A stretch of DNA of 64,000 nucleotides. Source: Candidatus Leptovillus gracilis. GTDB taxonomy: Bacteria > Chloroflexota > Anaerolineae > Promineifilales > Promineifilaceae. Below the pieces are notes generated by a model. The model worked only from the letters and a program-made list of their open reading frames with translations. It had not been told where the DNA came from and ran no database searches. Numbering within the stretch: the stretch's first letter is position 1; every line of letters starts with the position of its first letter. The DNA lies in contig JADJXA010000013.1 in the NCBI GenBank assembly GCA_016716065.1, positions 62,001 to 126,000 of the forward strand. The letters run 5' to 3'. A program made the position numbers and the translations under genes. This document shows, in pieces, positions 1 through 8,734 of this stretch.

Positions 1-2
1 TG

Positions 3-2357
3 TTGTACTTCAACATGGGGCTGCTGCCCTTCTGGTTGGCCCAGGCCGTGCAGCAAGACCCGGCGCTGATGACCGACGCCGCGATGACATTTCAGGGCAT
101 GATGGAACTGGCGCAACGGCCGTCGGCGCTGATTGCCCTGGTATTGGTCACCCCCTGGTTGGTAATGGTTCTGGGCACGGTGGCAGCCACCATCATTGGT
201 CTGCTGCAAGGTCTGGTGTACGGTTTCTTCATACCTCTGGTTCACCCGCGCCCGGTAGACAAAGCAGCCCGCTGGTGGGGCCGCCTGCGCCGCGAACCCA
301 ACGACGCGCTGCGTCTGATTTATGCCCTATTCAATGAGGAGAAAGAGGCGTACCAGATTTTGCCTCATCTGGCCGTGGCCGCCTATCGGCAAATGCCCGG
401 CGCGGCCCGCCTGGCAGCGGCTTACCACACGTTGGGCACGTCTACCACCGAAGCGGAGCAAACGCCGGTCATCGCCGCCATTCAGGAAATTCTGGCCGCT
501 GAACCAAATTGGCGCTGGTCGGCCGATTTCCAGTCCGTGTTTGCCTCGCTCAGCCAAATTTTGGCGGCCAAGAGCCTGGACGACATTCTGCAAATTAAGT
601 CGCCAATGGCAGAGCAGCAGACCTCCTCGCTGCCGCCGCTGCTGGTGCAGAGCGTGCAGCGGCTCAGCCGGGTGGTAGATGAACTGCACAAAGTGACGAT
701 GGTTGACGATCTGGCGACGAAGCTGATTTTTTTGGAGAATGCGCTGACGGTCATCCACGCAGCACAGCGGTTTGTCGAGCAGCAGTTACACAATTCGGCA
801 GCGGCCGTTTCCCCTGAATTCACCGCCCTCAACACCACCCTCGACCACTGGCAGGGTATCGTCCTGGAAGCGATCAAGCGGCTCAAAGGGCGCGCCGACG
901 TCAGCGCCGACCTGCAAACGCGCCAGAGTCCGCTGGCGGCGCAAATCCCGCTCATTTACTGCGTCGCCAACAGCGGTCTCAACGTCGCCCAACAAGTGCG
1001 CGTCAAACTCCTGCCCGGTGAAGATTACCACCTAGGCGATGAAAACGAGAGCTGGATTGAGATTTTGCCGCCTGGCGAGCGGCGGCAGGTAAACCTGACG
1101 GTGCTGCCGCAAGACGGCCGTCGCCGCCTGCGTATCGCCTGGCAGGTTACATACGACGACGCCGTAGACGCCGAACGCTCCCTCACGTTCGCCGATGTGG
1201 TGGAATTTGCCCAGCCAGACACACCATTCCAGCGCATTTTCCCCATTCCCTATGTCACCGGCACGCCGCTAAAAACCGACGATGTGTTTGTGGGGCGCGA
1301 AGATGTGTTCGCTTTTATCCGCGAAAATTTGCTGGGACGGCATCAAAACAACGTCATCGTGCTGCACGGACAGCGGCGCACCGGCAAAACGTCCGTGCTG
1401 TACCGCCTGGGCCAGATGATGGCCGACAGCCACATTGCCGTGCTAATTGACATGCAGGGCAAACCGGCGCGCGGCGAGGCCGACTTCCTCTTTTCTATCG
1501 CCGATGACATTACCTTTGCCCTGGAAGATCGCGGCCTGGATATAGAACCGCCGCGCCGCGAGGATTTTGCCGAATCACCGGAGTTTTTCTTTGGCTCCCG
1601 CTTTTTGCGCGGCCTGCGCCCACACCTGGGCGACAAAAATCTGCTGCTGATGTTTGACGAGTTTGAAGAGATGCAGCGGCGGGTGGACGACGGCCGTCTC
1701 CAGCCGGAAATCCTCCAATTTTTACGCAACCTGATGCAGCATGAAGACCGGGTAGATTTTGTCTTTTCCGGCACGCACAAGCTGGAAGAACTGGGCGCAG
1801 AGTATTGGTCCATCCTGTTCAACATTGCCAGCTACAAGCCCATCACCTTCCTCAGCGCCGCCGACATGCGCCGTCTCATCGAAGAGCCGGTGGCTGCCTA
1901 CAACCTGGAATACGACCCCCTGGCCGTTGAGCGCATGATCAAGGTGACGGCCGGACATCCTTATTTTGCCCAGTTGGTGCTGCATGAGATGGTGGTGTAC
2001 CACAACGAGACACAGCGCAGCTACCTGACAGTGATGGATGTGGACCGGGGGCTGGAGCGTATCGTTGGGCGCGGCGAGGCGCATTTTAAGTTCATCTGGG
2101 CGGAATCGTCGCCGGAGGCGCGGACGGTGTTGCAGGCTGTGTCGGAGCTGCTCATCGGCCAGGAAACGGTGCACGTGAAGGATTTGCGCGCTTTCCTGGC
2201 ACGGCAAGGCTACCAATCGGCCGACGATTGGCAGCAGGCGCTAACGGACCTGGAAGGGCGCGACATCCTGACGCGCCAATCGGCCAAAAGTCCGTTGTAC
2301 CGCTTTAAGGTTGATTTGATCCGGTTGTGGATAGACAGGACACGGCCGTCGCTGTGA
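3..2357 (+). CDS. AAA-type ATPase with N-terminal membrane segment (5' partial)
   Basis: The visible 784 residues begin inside the protein because the frame is open to the left edge, so the TTG at position 3 is unlikely to be the true start. A hydrophobic stretch at about residues 40-80 suggests membrane anchoring. A helical region and a beta-rich segment follow. A P-loop ATPase domain begins near residue 430 with FVGRED. Its Walker A is GQRRTGKTS at residues 456-464 and its Walker B is LLLMFDEFEE at 547-556, with a sensor-like FSGT further on. This is the ORC/STAND-like single-P-loop ATPase type often found in Chloroflexota and cyanobacteria. The substrate is unknown. It overlaps the next gene by 4 bp, which suggests co-translation. 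Confidence 0.75.
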   Translation: MYFNMGLLPFWLAQAVQQDPALMTDAAMTFQGMMELAQRPSALIALVLVTPWLVMVLGTVAATIIGLLQGLVYGFFIPLVHPRPVDKAARWWGRLRREPNDALRLIYALFNEEKEAYQILPHLAVAAYRQMPGAARLAAAYHTLGTSTTEAEQTPVIAAIQEILAAEPNWRWSADFQSVFASLSQILAAKSLDDILQIKSPMAEQQTSSLPPLLVQSVQRLSRVVDELHKVTMVDDLATKLIFLENALTVIHAAQRFVEQQLHNSAAAVSPEFTALNTTLDHWQGIVLEAIKRLKGRADVSADLQTRQSPLAAQIPLIYCVANSGLNVAQQVRVKLLPGEDYHLGDENESWIEILPPGERRQVNLTVLPQDGRRRLRIAWQVTYDDAVDAERSLTFADVVEFAQPDTPFQRIFPIPYVTGTPLKTDDVFVGREDVFAFIRENLLGRHQNNVIVLHGQRRTGKTSVLYRLGQMMADSHIAVLIDMQGKPARGEADFLFSIADDITFALEDRGLDIEPPRREDFAESPEFFFGSRFLRGLRPHLGDKNLLLMFDEFEEMQRRVDDGRLQPEILQFLRNLMQHEDRVDFVFSGTHKLEELGAEYWSILFNIASYKPITFLSAADMRRLIEEPVAAYNLEYDPLAVERMIKVTAGHPYFAQLVLHEMVVYHNETQRSYLTVMDVDRGLERIVGRGEAHFKFIWAESSPEARTVLQAVSELLIGQETVHVKDLRAFLARQGYQSADDWQQALTDLEGRDILTRQSAKSPLYRFKVDLIRLWIDRTRPSL

Positions 2358-3520
2358 ACCGTTGGCATGTTGTGGCGAGGTTGGCGGTGTGGGGGGGTAT
2401 GGCGCTGCTGCTCGGCTGCCAGACTGCCAGCCCAACGGCCGTACCGCTGCCAACGACCCAACCCACGGCTGTTCTACCCACCGCGACAGTGACGGCCGTT
2501 CTCCCCACCGCCACAATCAAGCCAACGGCCACGCAGCCGCCGCCACCAACAGTCACACCCGCACCCACCCGCACCCAGCCCCCACCACCCAGCCGCACCC
2601 CATCGCCCACCGCCACGCTGGCGCCAACGGCGACACGGCCGTCGCCCCTGGCCGTCGGGCGAACCTGCCCGGCCGAATATCCGGTAAAGCCAGAGTACCA
2701 GCGCCTCTATCTGGCCGCCCAACCCTGGCCCACGCCCGACCCGGCGCTGCTAGACGCCCATTTCTGGCTGGCGAAGCCGCTGCCCGGCGGCGGCCGCTTT
2801 TTAATCAACAACAATTTTCCGTATGGCTCGGACGGCAGCGGCCGTTACCTGCTGCACAACGGCGTGGATTCGGCCGAAGACAAAGGCACGCCGGTGCTGG
2901 CCGCCGCCGATGGCCTGGTGGTCTACGCCGGGCCAGACGCCGACATTTTGTTTGGCTGGCGCTGTGACTGGTACGGCCATCTGGTCGTTATTCAGCACGA
3001 CTTTACCTGGCTGGACCAACCGGTCTACACGCTGTACGGGCACGTATTGGGCATTGTCGTGGAAACCGGCCAGCGCGTCTACCAGGGACAGCCGGTGGCT
3101 GAAATTGGCGTGGGCGGCGCGGCAACCCACGCCCACCTGCATTTTGAGGTGCGTATCGGCGAAAATGCGTTTGGCGCGACGCGCAATCCGATGTTGTGGC
3201 TGGACCCTGGCGGCACGCGGGGCGTTTTGGCCGGGCGATTGGTGGATGAAAACGGCCGTCCCTGGCAAGGCGTGACGATAACGTTGATAGACGGCCGGGG
3301 CGAAGAGGTGCAGTTCCTCCATACCTGGAGCTACCTGGACGACCCCGACCACCTGATTAACCCGGATGAAGGCTACGCCGAAAACTTTGTCTTTGCCGAC
3401 CTGCTGCCTGGTTTTTACGAATTGTTCGTCAAAGTTCGCGAGGTGGAATATCGCCAGCGCGTAGAAATCAGCGCCGGGGCGTTGCGCCTGGTGGAAATGC
3501 AAATACCCGGTGATTCTTAA
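2354..3520 (+). CDS. M23 (LytM) family metallopeptidase lipoprotein
   Basis: This is a predicted cell-wall hydrolase on the outer face of the membrane. The GTG at 2354 overlaps the upstream stop (GTGA) and gives a short N-terminus with a lipobox, LLLGC. A start at GTG 2327 is possible. A long Thr/Pro linker covers roughly residues 25-105. The LytM domain has NGVDSAEDKGTPVLAAADG for the zinc-binding half and THAHLHFEV with H259, H261 and H263 for the catalytic HxH. The C-terminal part (GRLVDENGRPWQGVTITL and onward) looks like a carboxypeptidase regulatory-like beta domain. The family cuts peptidoglycan cross-links. Whether this member does so or acts as an adaptor cannot be told from sequence. 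Confidence 0.85.
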   Translation: MNRWHVVARLAVWGGMALLLGCQTASPTAVPLPTTQPTAVLPTATVTAVLPTATIKPTATQPPPPTVTPAPTRTQPPPPSRTPSPTATLAPTATRPSPLAVGRTCPAEYPVKPEYQRLYLAAQPWPTPDPALLDAHFWLAKPLPGGGRFLINNNFPYGSDGSGRYLLHNGVDSAEDKGTPVLAAADGLVVYAGPDADILFGWRCDWYGHLVVIQHDFTWLDQPVYTLYGHVLGIVVETGQRVYQGQPVAEIGVGGAATHAHLHFEVRIGENAFGATRNPMLWLDPGGTRGVLAGRLVDENGRPWQGVTITLIDGRGEEVQFLHTWSYLDDPDHLINPDEGYAENFVFADLLPGFYELFVKVREVEYRQRVEISAGALRLVEMQIPGDS

Positions 3521-3538
3521 GCGGTGGGTGGCTGTCGC

Positions 3539-3609
3539 CCGTATTCCGTATTCCGTGGGGCGCAGCTCTGATAAATGCCAACGGGAAACGGCATACGGAC
3601 TTCGGTTTA
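3539..3609. repeat. Heptamer-type inverted repeat between convergent genes
   Basis: Tandem GTATTCC heptamers are followed by a linker and by the block AACGGGAAACGGCATACGGA. The same 20 bases recur at about 24525-24544. The repeat fills the whole gap between the M23 gene and the convergent reductase gene. Confidence 0.7.
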
Positions 3610-4677
3610 TGGCTGATGGGGCAGCGCGTCGAACCGCTGCGTGCCTTCAATCTCCAGCACAAAGTCAGCGCCGAAGGCCAGCGAGGGGGTGAGCGCGCCG
3701 ACTGGTTGTTGGCGCAGAGTGGTCTCAACCGCCAGGATACCGGCTACGGCCGTCAGCCGATACGCCTCTAACGTCTCCAGCCATGCCTCCCGTTTATTGC
3801 CGGCCGCATCACTGGCGCAGGCCCAAATATAACTGCGCGCCCGCTGCCGCAGCGCCTCATCCGGCCCGTCAAAGGTCCAACGGACCAACTGCCTGGCGGC
3901 GCGGCGCGCCAACCCGATTTTTAGCAATCGCGCCGCCAGTGGGGTAACGACGCCTGCTCCACGCGGCAAAGACATCGCCATGTAGGCGGTAACGTTGGCA
4001 ATGCCGGTGGAAAGCTGCGCCGTAGCCAGGTCGCCCCAGGGGATGGGCGTTATCTGGCGGGTACGGCCGTTGCTAAACGTGACTTGTTTGCTGCCCGCGC
4101 CGAGGGGTTGGGAGACGAGACGGCCGTCGCGCCGCACCAGGCTCCCTTGCGGCAGGTTAGCCATCATCTCCACCAACGTTTGCGCCGTGCCGGAACTGGT
4201 GCGCGACAGCCCCATGAAAGCCACTTCCAGGTGCGTCGCGCCGGGAAGGTGGGCCGCCACATAACTGCCCAGGCAGTCCGTCGGCACAATGTCGAAGCCC
4301 ACGCCGGAAACGAGGGCCACGCCTTGTTCGCGGGCATGGGCGTCGTAAGACAGAGTGGCCTCAAAGACCGGAATTTCGCCGGTGATGTCCAGATAATGGG
4401 CGCGGCCGGCCAGGCAGGCCTGCACCATCGGCTCGCTGGTGTAGATGAAGGGGCCAGCAGCGTGCAATACCAGGTCAAAATCGGCGACGATCTGATGCAA
4501 TTTGTCGGTGTCGCTTAAGTCGAAGGCGAGGTGGCGCAGGTTGAACTGTTGGGCGATAACGGCCGTTTTGCCCTCATCCCGCCCCGCCAGCACCGGCGTG
4601 TGGCCCCGCTTCACCGCTTCCTCCACCAGCAACCGCCCCGTATAACCATACGCACCATACAACAGCCAGCTTGCCAT
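3607..4677 (-). CDS. Saccharopine dehydrogenase-like NADP-binding reductase
   Basis: The N-terminal Rossmann motif, GAYGYTGRLLVEEAVKRG, directly follows the start. Further motifs, such as LVLHAAGPFIYTSEPMVQAC and YLDITGEIPVFE, match the saccharopine dehydrogenase / trans-acting enoyl reductase family. Members of that family reduce lipid-linked or amino-acid substrates with NAD(P)H. The ATG at 4677 has a good Shine-Dalgarno (GAAGGAG) 7 bases upstream, whereas a TTG six bases further out has none, so 4677 is chosen. The length, about 356 residues, is normal. The gene stands alone between repeats and diverges from the hydrolase gene, so context does not reveal the substrate. Confidence 0.8.
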   Translation of the reverse strand: MASWLLYGAYGYTGRLLVEEAVKRGHTPVLAGRDEGKTAVIAQQFNLRHLAFDLSDTDKLHQIVADFDLVLHAAGPFIYTSEPMVQACLAGRAHYLDITGEIPVFEATLSYDAHAREQGVALVSGVGFDIVPTDCLGSYVAAHLPGATHLEVAFMGLSRTSSGTAQTLVEMMANLPQGSLVRRDGRLVSQPLGAGSKQVTFSNGRTRQITPIPWGDLATAQLSTGIANVTAYMAMSLPRGAGVVTPLAARLLKIGLARRAARQLVRWTFDGPDEALRQRARSYIWACASDAAGNKREAWLETLEAYRLTAVAGILAVETTLRQQPVGALTPSLAFGADFVLEIEGTQRFDALPHQP

Positions 4678-4699
4678 AAGCAACTCCTTCTGTAGAAGA

Positions 4700-4757
4700 G
4701 ATAGAGTGTAGAGCTAGAGCTAGAGGAAGAGGCCATCCTCTAGCTCTATACTCTATC
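4700..4757. repeat. 20-bp inverted repeat between divergent genes
   Basis: The arms at 4700-4719 and 4738-4757 pair at 19 of 20 positions around an 18-base loop. They are built of GATAGAGTGTAGAGCTAGAG and its complement. The element sits in the promoter gap of two divergent genes. It could fold as a cruciform or as an RNA hairpin on either transcript, but is probably one of the short mobile palindromes of this genome. Confidence 0.75.
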
Positions 4758-4823
4758 CCTCGCTCAATTTGGTCGAATGCCATTTTACCAGTATGATCGT
4801 GCAAACCCAATGATGAGGTATCT

Positions 4824-6302
4824 ATGGCAAATAAGCGGGCGCGATTAAGCCCTTTGCGCATGATTTTGTTGTTTGTGGCTCTGGTATTGATTGTCGTTTC
4901 CTGGTGGCAGGTGGGGCAGGCAGCGGCCGGACTGGTCGTGCGGCATGTGGACCAGGATGGTCTGCCGCTGCGCTTTGTCATCGCTGAGGGTGTGCAGAAT
5001 GCGCCGGGCGTGCTGATTGGGCACGGGTTTTCCGGCTCGCAGCAGTTGATGTTGGCTTACGGTTATGTGCTGGCCCACGCCGGCTATGGCGTGATGCTGC
5101 TGGATTTTGCCGGGCATGGGGCCAATGCCACGCCCTTTGTGCAAGGGGAACCGGTGCTGACGCAAAATGTGGCGCTGGCAACGGCCGTTCTGCAAGCTCA
5201 GCCGGAGGTGGACGCCAGCCGTCTGGCCCTGATCGGCCATTCTATGGGCAGCCGGGCGGTGCTGGAAGCTGGCGTGGACCAGGGCGATCTGTACCGGGCA
5301 ACCATCGCTATTTCGCCCGGCGACGTGGCTGTAGACGAGAATTGGCCGCGCAATTTGCTGCTGATGGCTGGGTCACTGGAAGCGCCTTTTTTGCGCAACG
5401 CCCAGGCGGTGTTGGCCCGCGCCGGTGGGCCTAACCCCGACTTTTCGCAGGATAAGGCCAGGGCGTTGGTGGTGGTGGATGGCGCCGAACACATGTCTAT
5501 TTTGTTTCGCCCGCTGAGCCACAACGCGGCGTTAGATTGGTTGAACAATGTGTTTGGCGTGCAGCGGGCCAGCGCCTACCAGGATGTGCGGATAATCTGG
5601 TACGGGCTGCATCTGGCGGCGTGGTTGGTGGCTCTACTGGCGCTGTCGCCACTGCTGCCTTCGTCCAAAACCTTGCGCGGCGCGGACCGACGACGGCCGT
5701 TCCATTGGCTCGGTTTGGTGCTGGGTGCGGCGGCGGGCACGGCCGTTGTCTGGCTGCTGGACCAGGTAATTGGGATGGCTTACCTGGGTGGGCTGGCTGT
5801 GGGCGGCGCGTTGGGTGTCTGGTTTTTTGTCGTTGGGCTGGTGTGGTTGTTGACCGGGTTTCGGCCGTTCAAACCTGTGCCGCGCCGCCTGGCGTGGGGG
5901 CTGGCGATCTTTGCCAGCCTGTGGCTGGCTTTCGGTCTATTGAGCCAGTGGGTGTGGCTGCCCTGGTTCCTCATCCCGGCGCGGCTGCTGCGCTGGCTGC
6001 CGCTGACGGTTACGTTTGTGCCCTGGCTGCTGGCGGCCGGCATCGCCATGCAAGGGGCCAAAGGTTGGAGCCGATTGGGCTGGTGGGCCTGGCAGTCGGT
6101 CGTTTTGGTCCCGGCGCTCATTGGGTTGGTATTCCTGGTCCCTGGTTTGGCTTTCCTGGCCCTGGTCGTCGTCACCATTCCTTTGGTTGTCGGCGTCATG
6201 ACCATCGTCGGCGCCGCCATAGACGACGCCTGGGCTTACAGCCTGGGCGGCGCGCTCTTTTTTAGCTGGCTGATACTGACCGTTTTCCCACTGGCCGGGT
6301 AG
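4824..6302 (+). CDS. Alpha/beta hydrolase fused to a polytopic membrane domain
   Basis: An N-terminal signal-anchor (LLFVALVLIVVSWWQVG) is followed by an alpha/beta hydrolase domain. This carries the oxyanion-type GHGFSGSQQ and the nucleophile elbow GHSMGSRA, so Ser is the nucleophile, and a late GAEHMS probably supplies the catalytic His. From about residue 255 the protein becomes strongly hydrophobic, with roughly seven membrane helices and no recognised motif. The protein is 492 residues long. The ATG at 4824 has GAGG seven bases upstream. The hydrolase domain probably lies outside the membrane and may act on an ester or dienelactone-like substrate, but the substrate cannot be named. Confidence 0.75.
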   Translation: MANKRARLSPLRMILLFVALVLIVVSWWQVGQAAAGLVVRHVDQDGLPLRFVIAEGVQNAPGVLIGHGFSGSQQLMLAYGYVLAHAGYGVMLLDFAGHGANATPFVQGEPVLTQNVALATAVLQAQPEVDASRLALIGHSMGSRAVLEAGVDQGDLYRATIAISPGDVAVDENWPRNLLLMAGSLEAPFLRNAQAVLARAGGPNPDFSQDKARALVVVDGAEHMSILFRPLSHNAALDWLNNVFGVQRASAYQDVRIIWYGLHLAAWLVALLALSPLLPSSKTLRGADRRRPFHWLGLVLGAAAGTAVVWLLDQVIGMAYLGGLAVGGALGVWFFVVGLVWLLTGFRPFKPVPRRLAWGLAIFASLWLAFGLLSQWVWLPWFLIPARLLRWLPLTVTFVPWLLAAGIAMQGAKGWSRLGWWAWQSVVLVPALIGLVFLVPGLAFLALVVVTIPLVVGVMTIVGAAIDDAWAYSLGGALFFSWLILTVFPLAG

Positions 6303-6312
6303 ATTGTTATAG

Positions 6313-6361
6313 CTGACAAGGTGACAAGGTGACATCTGACAAGGTGACAAAAATGTCAGAT
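6313..6361. repeat. TGACAAGG tandem/inverted repeat
   Basis: Short units of CTGACAAGGTGACAAGG repeat several times and end in the palindrome-like GGTGACAAAAATGTCAG. A relative of this array occurs at 46843-46887. It occupies the space between the hydrolase and lplA. Confidence 0.7.
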
Positions 6362-6407
6362 TATGACCCTTGCGCGTACAGCTTCTATTCCAAAATCCAA
6401 AATAAGT

Positions 6408-7388
6408 ATGCTTTACGCCGACAACCAACACATCACTGACCCGCGCCTGAATCTGGCGCTGGAAGAATACCTGCTGCGCCACGTGCCGACGGCAGAGGCG
6501 ATATTGCTCTTTTACGTCAACGAGCCGTCGGTGATTCTGGGGCGCAACCAAAACGCGCTGGAAGAATTAGACCCCGATTACACAGCCAACCACAACGTCC
6601 ATGTGGTGCGCCGGTTGTCGGGCGGCGGGGCGGTGTTTCACGATTTGGGCAATCTGAACTTTAGCTTCATTACCAATGGTTCGCGCGATTTGCACAATTT
6701 TCAGCGCTTCACCGAGCCGGTGATCCGTGTGTTGAACCAGTTGGGCGTCCCGGCGGCGCTGCATGGCAAAAGCGACATCTACGTGGCCGGCCGGAAGATT
6801 TCCGGCAACGCCCAATACCTGGCGCGTGACCGCATGGTCAGCCACGGCACGATTTTGTTCGACAGCGACCTGGAAGCGCTGCTGCGCGCCCTGAATCCAC
6901 GCCAGGTCCAGATCGAGTCCAAGGCGGTGCAATCTATCCGGGCGAAGGTGGGCAATGTGAAGGAGTGGCTGCCGGAGATGGATACGGCCGTTCTACGACA
7001 AACCCTATTAACAGGCATCTTTGCCGGCCGGCCGGTGGACCATCTGCCCCTCAGCGCCGACGATTGGACGCGCATCCACCAGATTAAGACGGAGCGGTAT
7101 GATACCTGGGAATGGAATATCGGCCGTTCCCCCCGGTTCAGCGTGCAAAGGCGCATCCTGTGGGGCCAAACAGAGATAGAGGCGCGGGTGGAGGTGGTGA
7201 ACGGCCGTATCCAACAAGTCAGCTTCAGCGAATCCCTACAGCCATCCGCCGGTAGGGGCCTGCAAGCGCACCTCATCGGCCGGCGCTACGACCGCGCCAA
7301 CCTGTCCCAGGCTTTGCATGAATTTTCGCCAGCCTACTCCACAGACAACTTGCCACCGACAGCGCTGCTTTTGGATTTGCTGTATTAG
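6408..7388 (+). CDS. lplA: Lipoate--protein ligase
   Basis: The protein attaches lipoate, via lipoyl-AMP, to E2 subunits and the glycine-cleavage H protein in the cytoplasm. Family motifs are clear: NLALEEYLL near the N-terminus, LGRNQNALEEL, the nucleotide/lipoate loop RRLSGGGAVFHDLGNLNFSF, and the downstream GKSDIYVAGRKISGNAQY. The C-terminal accessory domain is present, and the full length is about 326 residues, as in LplJ-type ligases. A start at ATG 6363 is open, but residues 1-15 from there are repeat-derived and unlike the family. MLYADNQ at 6408 aligns with the usual N-terminus. No strong ribosome-binding site is seen. Confidence 0.9.
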   Translation: MLYADNQHITDPRLNLALEEYLLRHVPTAEAILLFYVNEPSVILGRNQNALEELDPDYTANHNVHVVRRLSGGGAVFHDLGNLNFSFITNGSRDLHNFQRFTEPVIRVLNQLGVPAALHGKSDIYVAGRKISGNAQYLARDRMVSHGTILFDSDLEALLRALNPRQVQIESKAVQSIRAKVGNVKEWLPEMDTAVLRQTLLTGIFAGRPVDHLPLSADDWTRIHQIKTERYDTWEWNIGRSPRFSVQRRILWGQTEIEARVEVVNGRIQQVSFSESLQPSAGRGLQAHLIGRRYDRANLSQALHEFSPAYSTDNLPPTALLLDLLY

Positions 7389-7456
7389 CGTCGGGCAGAA
7401 CGGCAGAACAGACCAGAAACCAAGTAGGCGATTGCCGATGAACTTTTTTGGATTGG

Positions 7457-7484
7457 TTGACACGATGGGATAATTTGTTACTAT
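7457..7484 (+). promoter_or_regulatory. Candidate promoter of the arginine leader
   Basis: A perfect -35 TTGACA (7457-7462), a 16-bp spacer and TACTAT (7479-7484, 4 of 6 consensus) place the transcription start near 7491. This leaves almost no untranslated leader before the ATG at 7494. The leader peptide has no Shine-Dalgarno and may therefore start leaderless. A GATAAT at 7469 is an alternative -10. Confidence 0.55.
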
Positions 7485-7493
7485 TCCGCCACG

Positions 7494-7571
7494 ATGAACA
7501 CCGTTTTAGCATTTCTTCCGCGTCGCCGCCGCCGCAGCCGGACCATAGGTCTGGATTTTTGGCTTGGGTAA
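7494..7571 (+). CDS. Arginine-rich leader peptide of the arg cluster
   Basis: This is a 25-codon reading frame. Its first 19 residues are MNTVLAFLPRRRRRSRTIG. Five arginine codons run consecutively (CGT then four CGC, 7521-7535), followed by Ser and another Arg (CGG, 7539). It stops with TAA at 7569, just before a terminator hairpin that precedes argC. Its last Arg codon and the codons after it overlap the first two pairing segments of the attenuator. The role proposed is sensing charged tRNA-Arg by ribosome stalling, as in the trp and his leaders. The codon run is seen directly; the function is inferred. No other explanation for a hexa-arginine micro-ORF in this position is evident. Confidence 0.75.
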   Translation: MNTVLAFLPRRRRRSRTIGLDFWLG

Positions 7572-7637
7572 GTTACGCGCAACACGCAAACGGCACACCA
7601 AACCGCCAGACCCCACACGAGGTCTGGCGGTTTTTTT
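7538..7637 (+). terminator. Arginine attenuator: anti-antiterminator, antiterminator and intrinsic terminator
   Basis: Four segments can be read. Segment 1 is CCGGACC (7538-7544), segment 2 GGTCTGG (7548-7554), segment 3 CCAGACC (7606-7612) and segment 4 GGTCTGG (7621-7627). Segments 1 and 2 pair with one G-U. Segments 2 and 3 pair perfectly, with five further pairs between TTTGG (7558-7562) and CCAAA (7598-7602). Segments 3 and 4 lie in a perfect 13-bp hairpin (7600-7612 with 7621-7633) followed by seven T residues. A ribosome stalled on the arginine codons would cover segment 1 and free segment 2 to break the terminator. argC starts 62 bp downstream of the T tract. Confidence 0.75.
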
Positions 7638-7659
7638 GTGTACGGTTGACGATTGGCGC

Positions 7660-7691
7660 TACCAACTACCAACTATCAACTATCAACTGGA
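7660..7691. repeat. CAACTAC/TATCAAC heptamer array before argC
   Basis: Four 7-bp units of the CCAACTA/TCAACTA type lie directly upstream of the argC start, between terminator and gene. Similar units appear on the complementary side of the array at 21649-21735. Confidence 0.6.
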
Positions 7692-7698
7692 GTCTTAC

Positions 7699-8706
7699 AT
7701 GATTCACGCAGGAATCTTTGGCGCAACCGGGTATACCGGTTACGAATTGGTGCAAATACTCAACAAACATCCACAGGTGGAGATCACCTTTGCCACGTCG
7801 CACTCTTATGCGGGCAAAACGCTGGACGCCATTTACCCACAAGCGCCACGTCTGCCGCTGATTTCGGGGGAGGCAGCCCCGTTAAACCAGGCCGACGTGG
7901 TTTTTTTGTGTTTACCCCATGCGGCGGCGGCAAAAACGGCCGTATCCATCCTCCAAACCAACGCCAAAGTGATAGACCTCAGCGCCGATTTCCGCATCAA
8001 AGATGTGGCAACCTATGAAAAATGGTACGGCGCGACTCACCCCGCCCCGGACCTGCTGCCCGAAGCCGTCTACGGCCTGACCGAATTTGCCCGCAGCGCC
8101 CTGCGGCAAACCCGGCTCGTCGCCAACCCCGGCTGCTATACCACCACCAGCCTGCTGGCCTTGCAGCCCCTCATGGCCGCCGGGGTGAATATAACCGGGT
8201 CAATTATCATAGACGCTAAATCGGGCGTCTCCGGCGCAGGGCGCAATCCGGCCGACAACACCCACTTCATGGCCGTCAGCGACAACCTGGCGCCCTACAA
8301 AATCGGCCGGGCGCACCGCCATCTGCCGGAGATGGAAGCCATTCTCAAAGAGTGGAACCCGGCCGCCCCCGACCTCATCTTTTCGCCCCACCTGCTGCCT
8401 GTGCCGCGAGGCATTCTGGCAAACAGCTACGTCTCGCTGGCCGAACCCTGGGCAGAGGCCGATCTGCGCCACCTTTATGAGACGACTTACGCCGGCGAGC
8501 CATTTGTGCGTGTGCTGCCCAAAGGCGAACTGGCAACCCTGGCCCACGTCACCTATACCAACCGCTGCGCCATTTCCCTGACGCTGGCCGGGCAGATGCT
8601 CATCGTCACTTCGACGACGGACAACCTGATCAAAGGGGCGTCGGGCCAGGCGGTGCAGAACATGAATGTGATGTTTGGACTGGCGGAAACCAGCGGACTT
8701 GTTTGA
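7699..8706 (+). CDS. argC: N-acetyl-gamma-glutamyl-phosphate reductase
   Basis: This is the third step of arginine synthesis: NADPH-dependent reduction of N-acetylglutamyl phosphate to the semialdehyde. The Rossmann motif GIFGATGYTGYELVQIL follows the start, and the active-site cysteine lies in LVANPGCYTTTSLLAL. The substrate loop HRHLPEM and the C-terminal NLIKGASGQAVQNMN are typical. The length is 335 residues. The open frame extends upstream to 7564, but that part crosses the attenuator and repeats and has no protein character, so ATG 7699 (MIHAGIFGATG) is used. It is the first structural gene behind the attenuator and is followed by argB after 28 bp. Confidence 0.95.
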   Translation: MIHAGIFGATGYTGYELVQILNKHPQVEITFATSHSYAGKTLDAIYPQAPRLPLISGEAAPLNQADVVFLCLPHAAAAKTAVSILQTNAKVIDLSADFRIKDVATYEKWYGATHPAPDLLPEAVYGLTEFARSALRQTRLVANPGCYTTTSLLALQPLMAAGVNITGSIIIDAKSGVSGAGRNPADNTHFMAVSDNLAPYKIGRAHRHLPEMEAILKEWNPAAPDLIFSPHLLPVPRGILANSYVSLAEPWAEADLRHLYETTYAGEPFVRVLPKGELATLAHVTYTNRCAISLTLAGQMLIVTSTTDNLIKGASGQAVQNMNVMFGLAETSGLV

Positions 8707-8734
8707 TTTCGGATGTCCGATTTCTGGAGGGATG

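Noticed and set aside
7564..7698. 45-codon N-terminal extension of ArgC
   Set aside because: It is encoded by the end of the leader peptide region, the terminator and the repeat; ArgC proteins begin at the Rossmann motif.
7389..7699. T-box or metabolite riboswitch in the argC leader
   Set aside because: No T-box consensus (AGGGTGGNACCGCG type) is seen. The Arg codon run plus alternative hairpins fit ribosome-mediated attenuation more simply.
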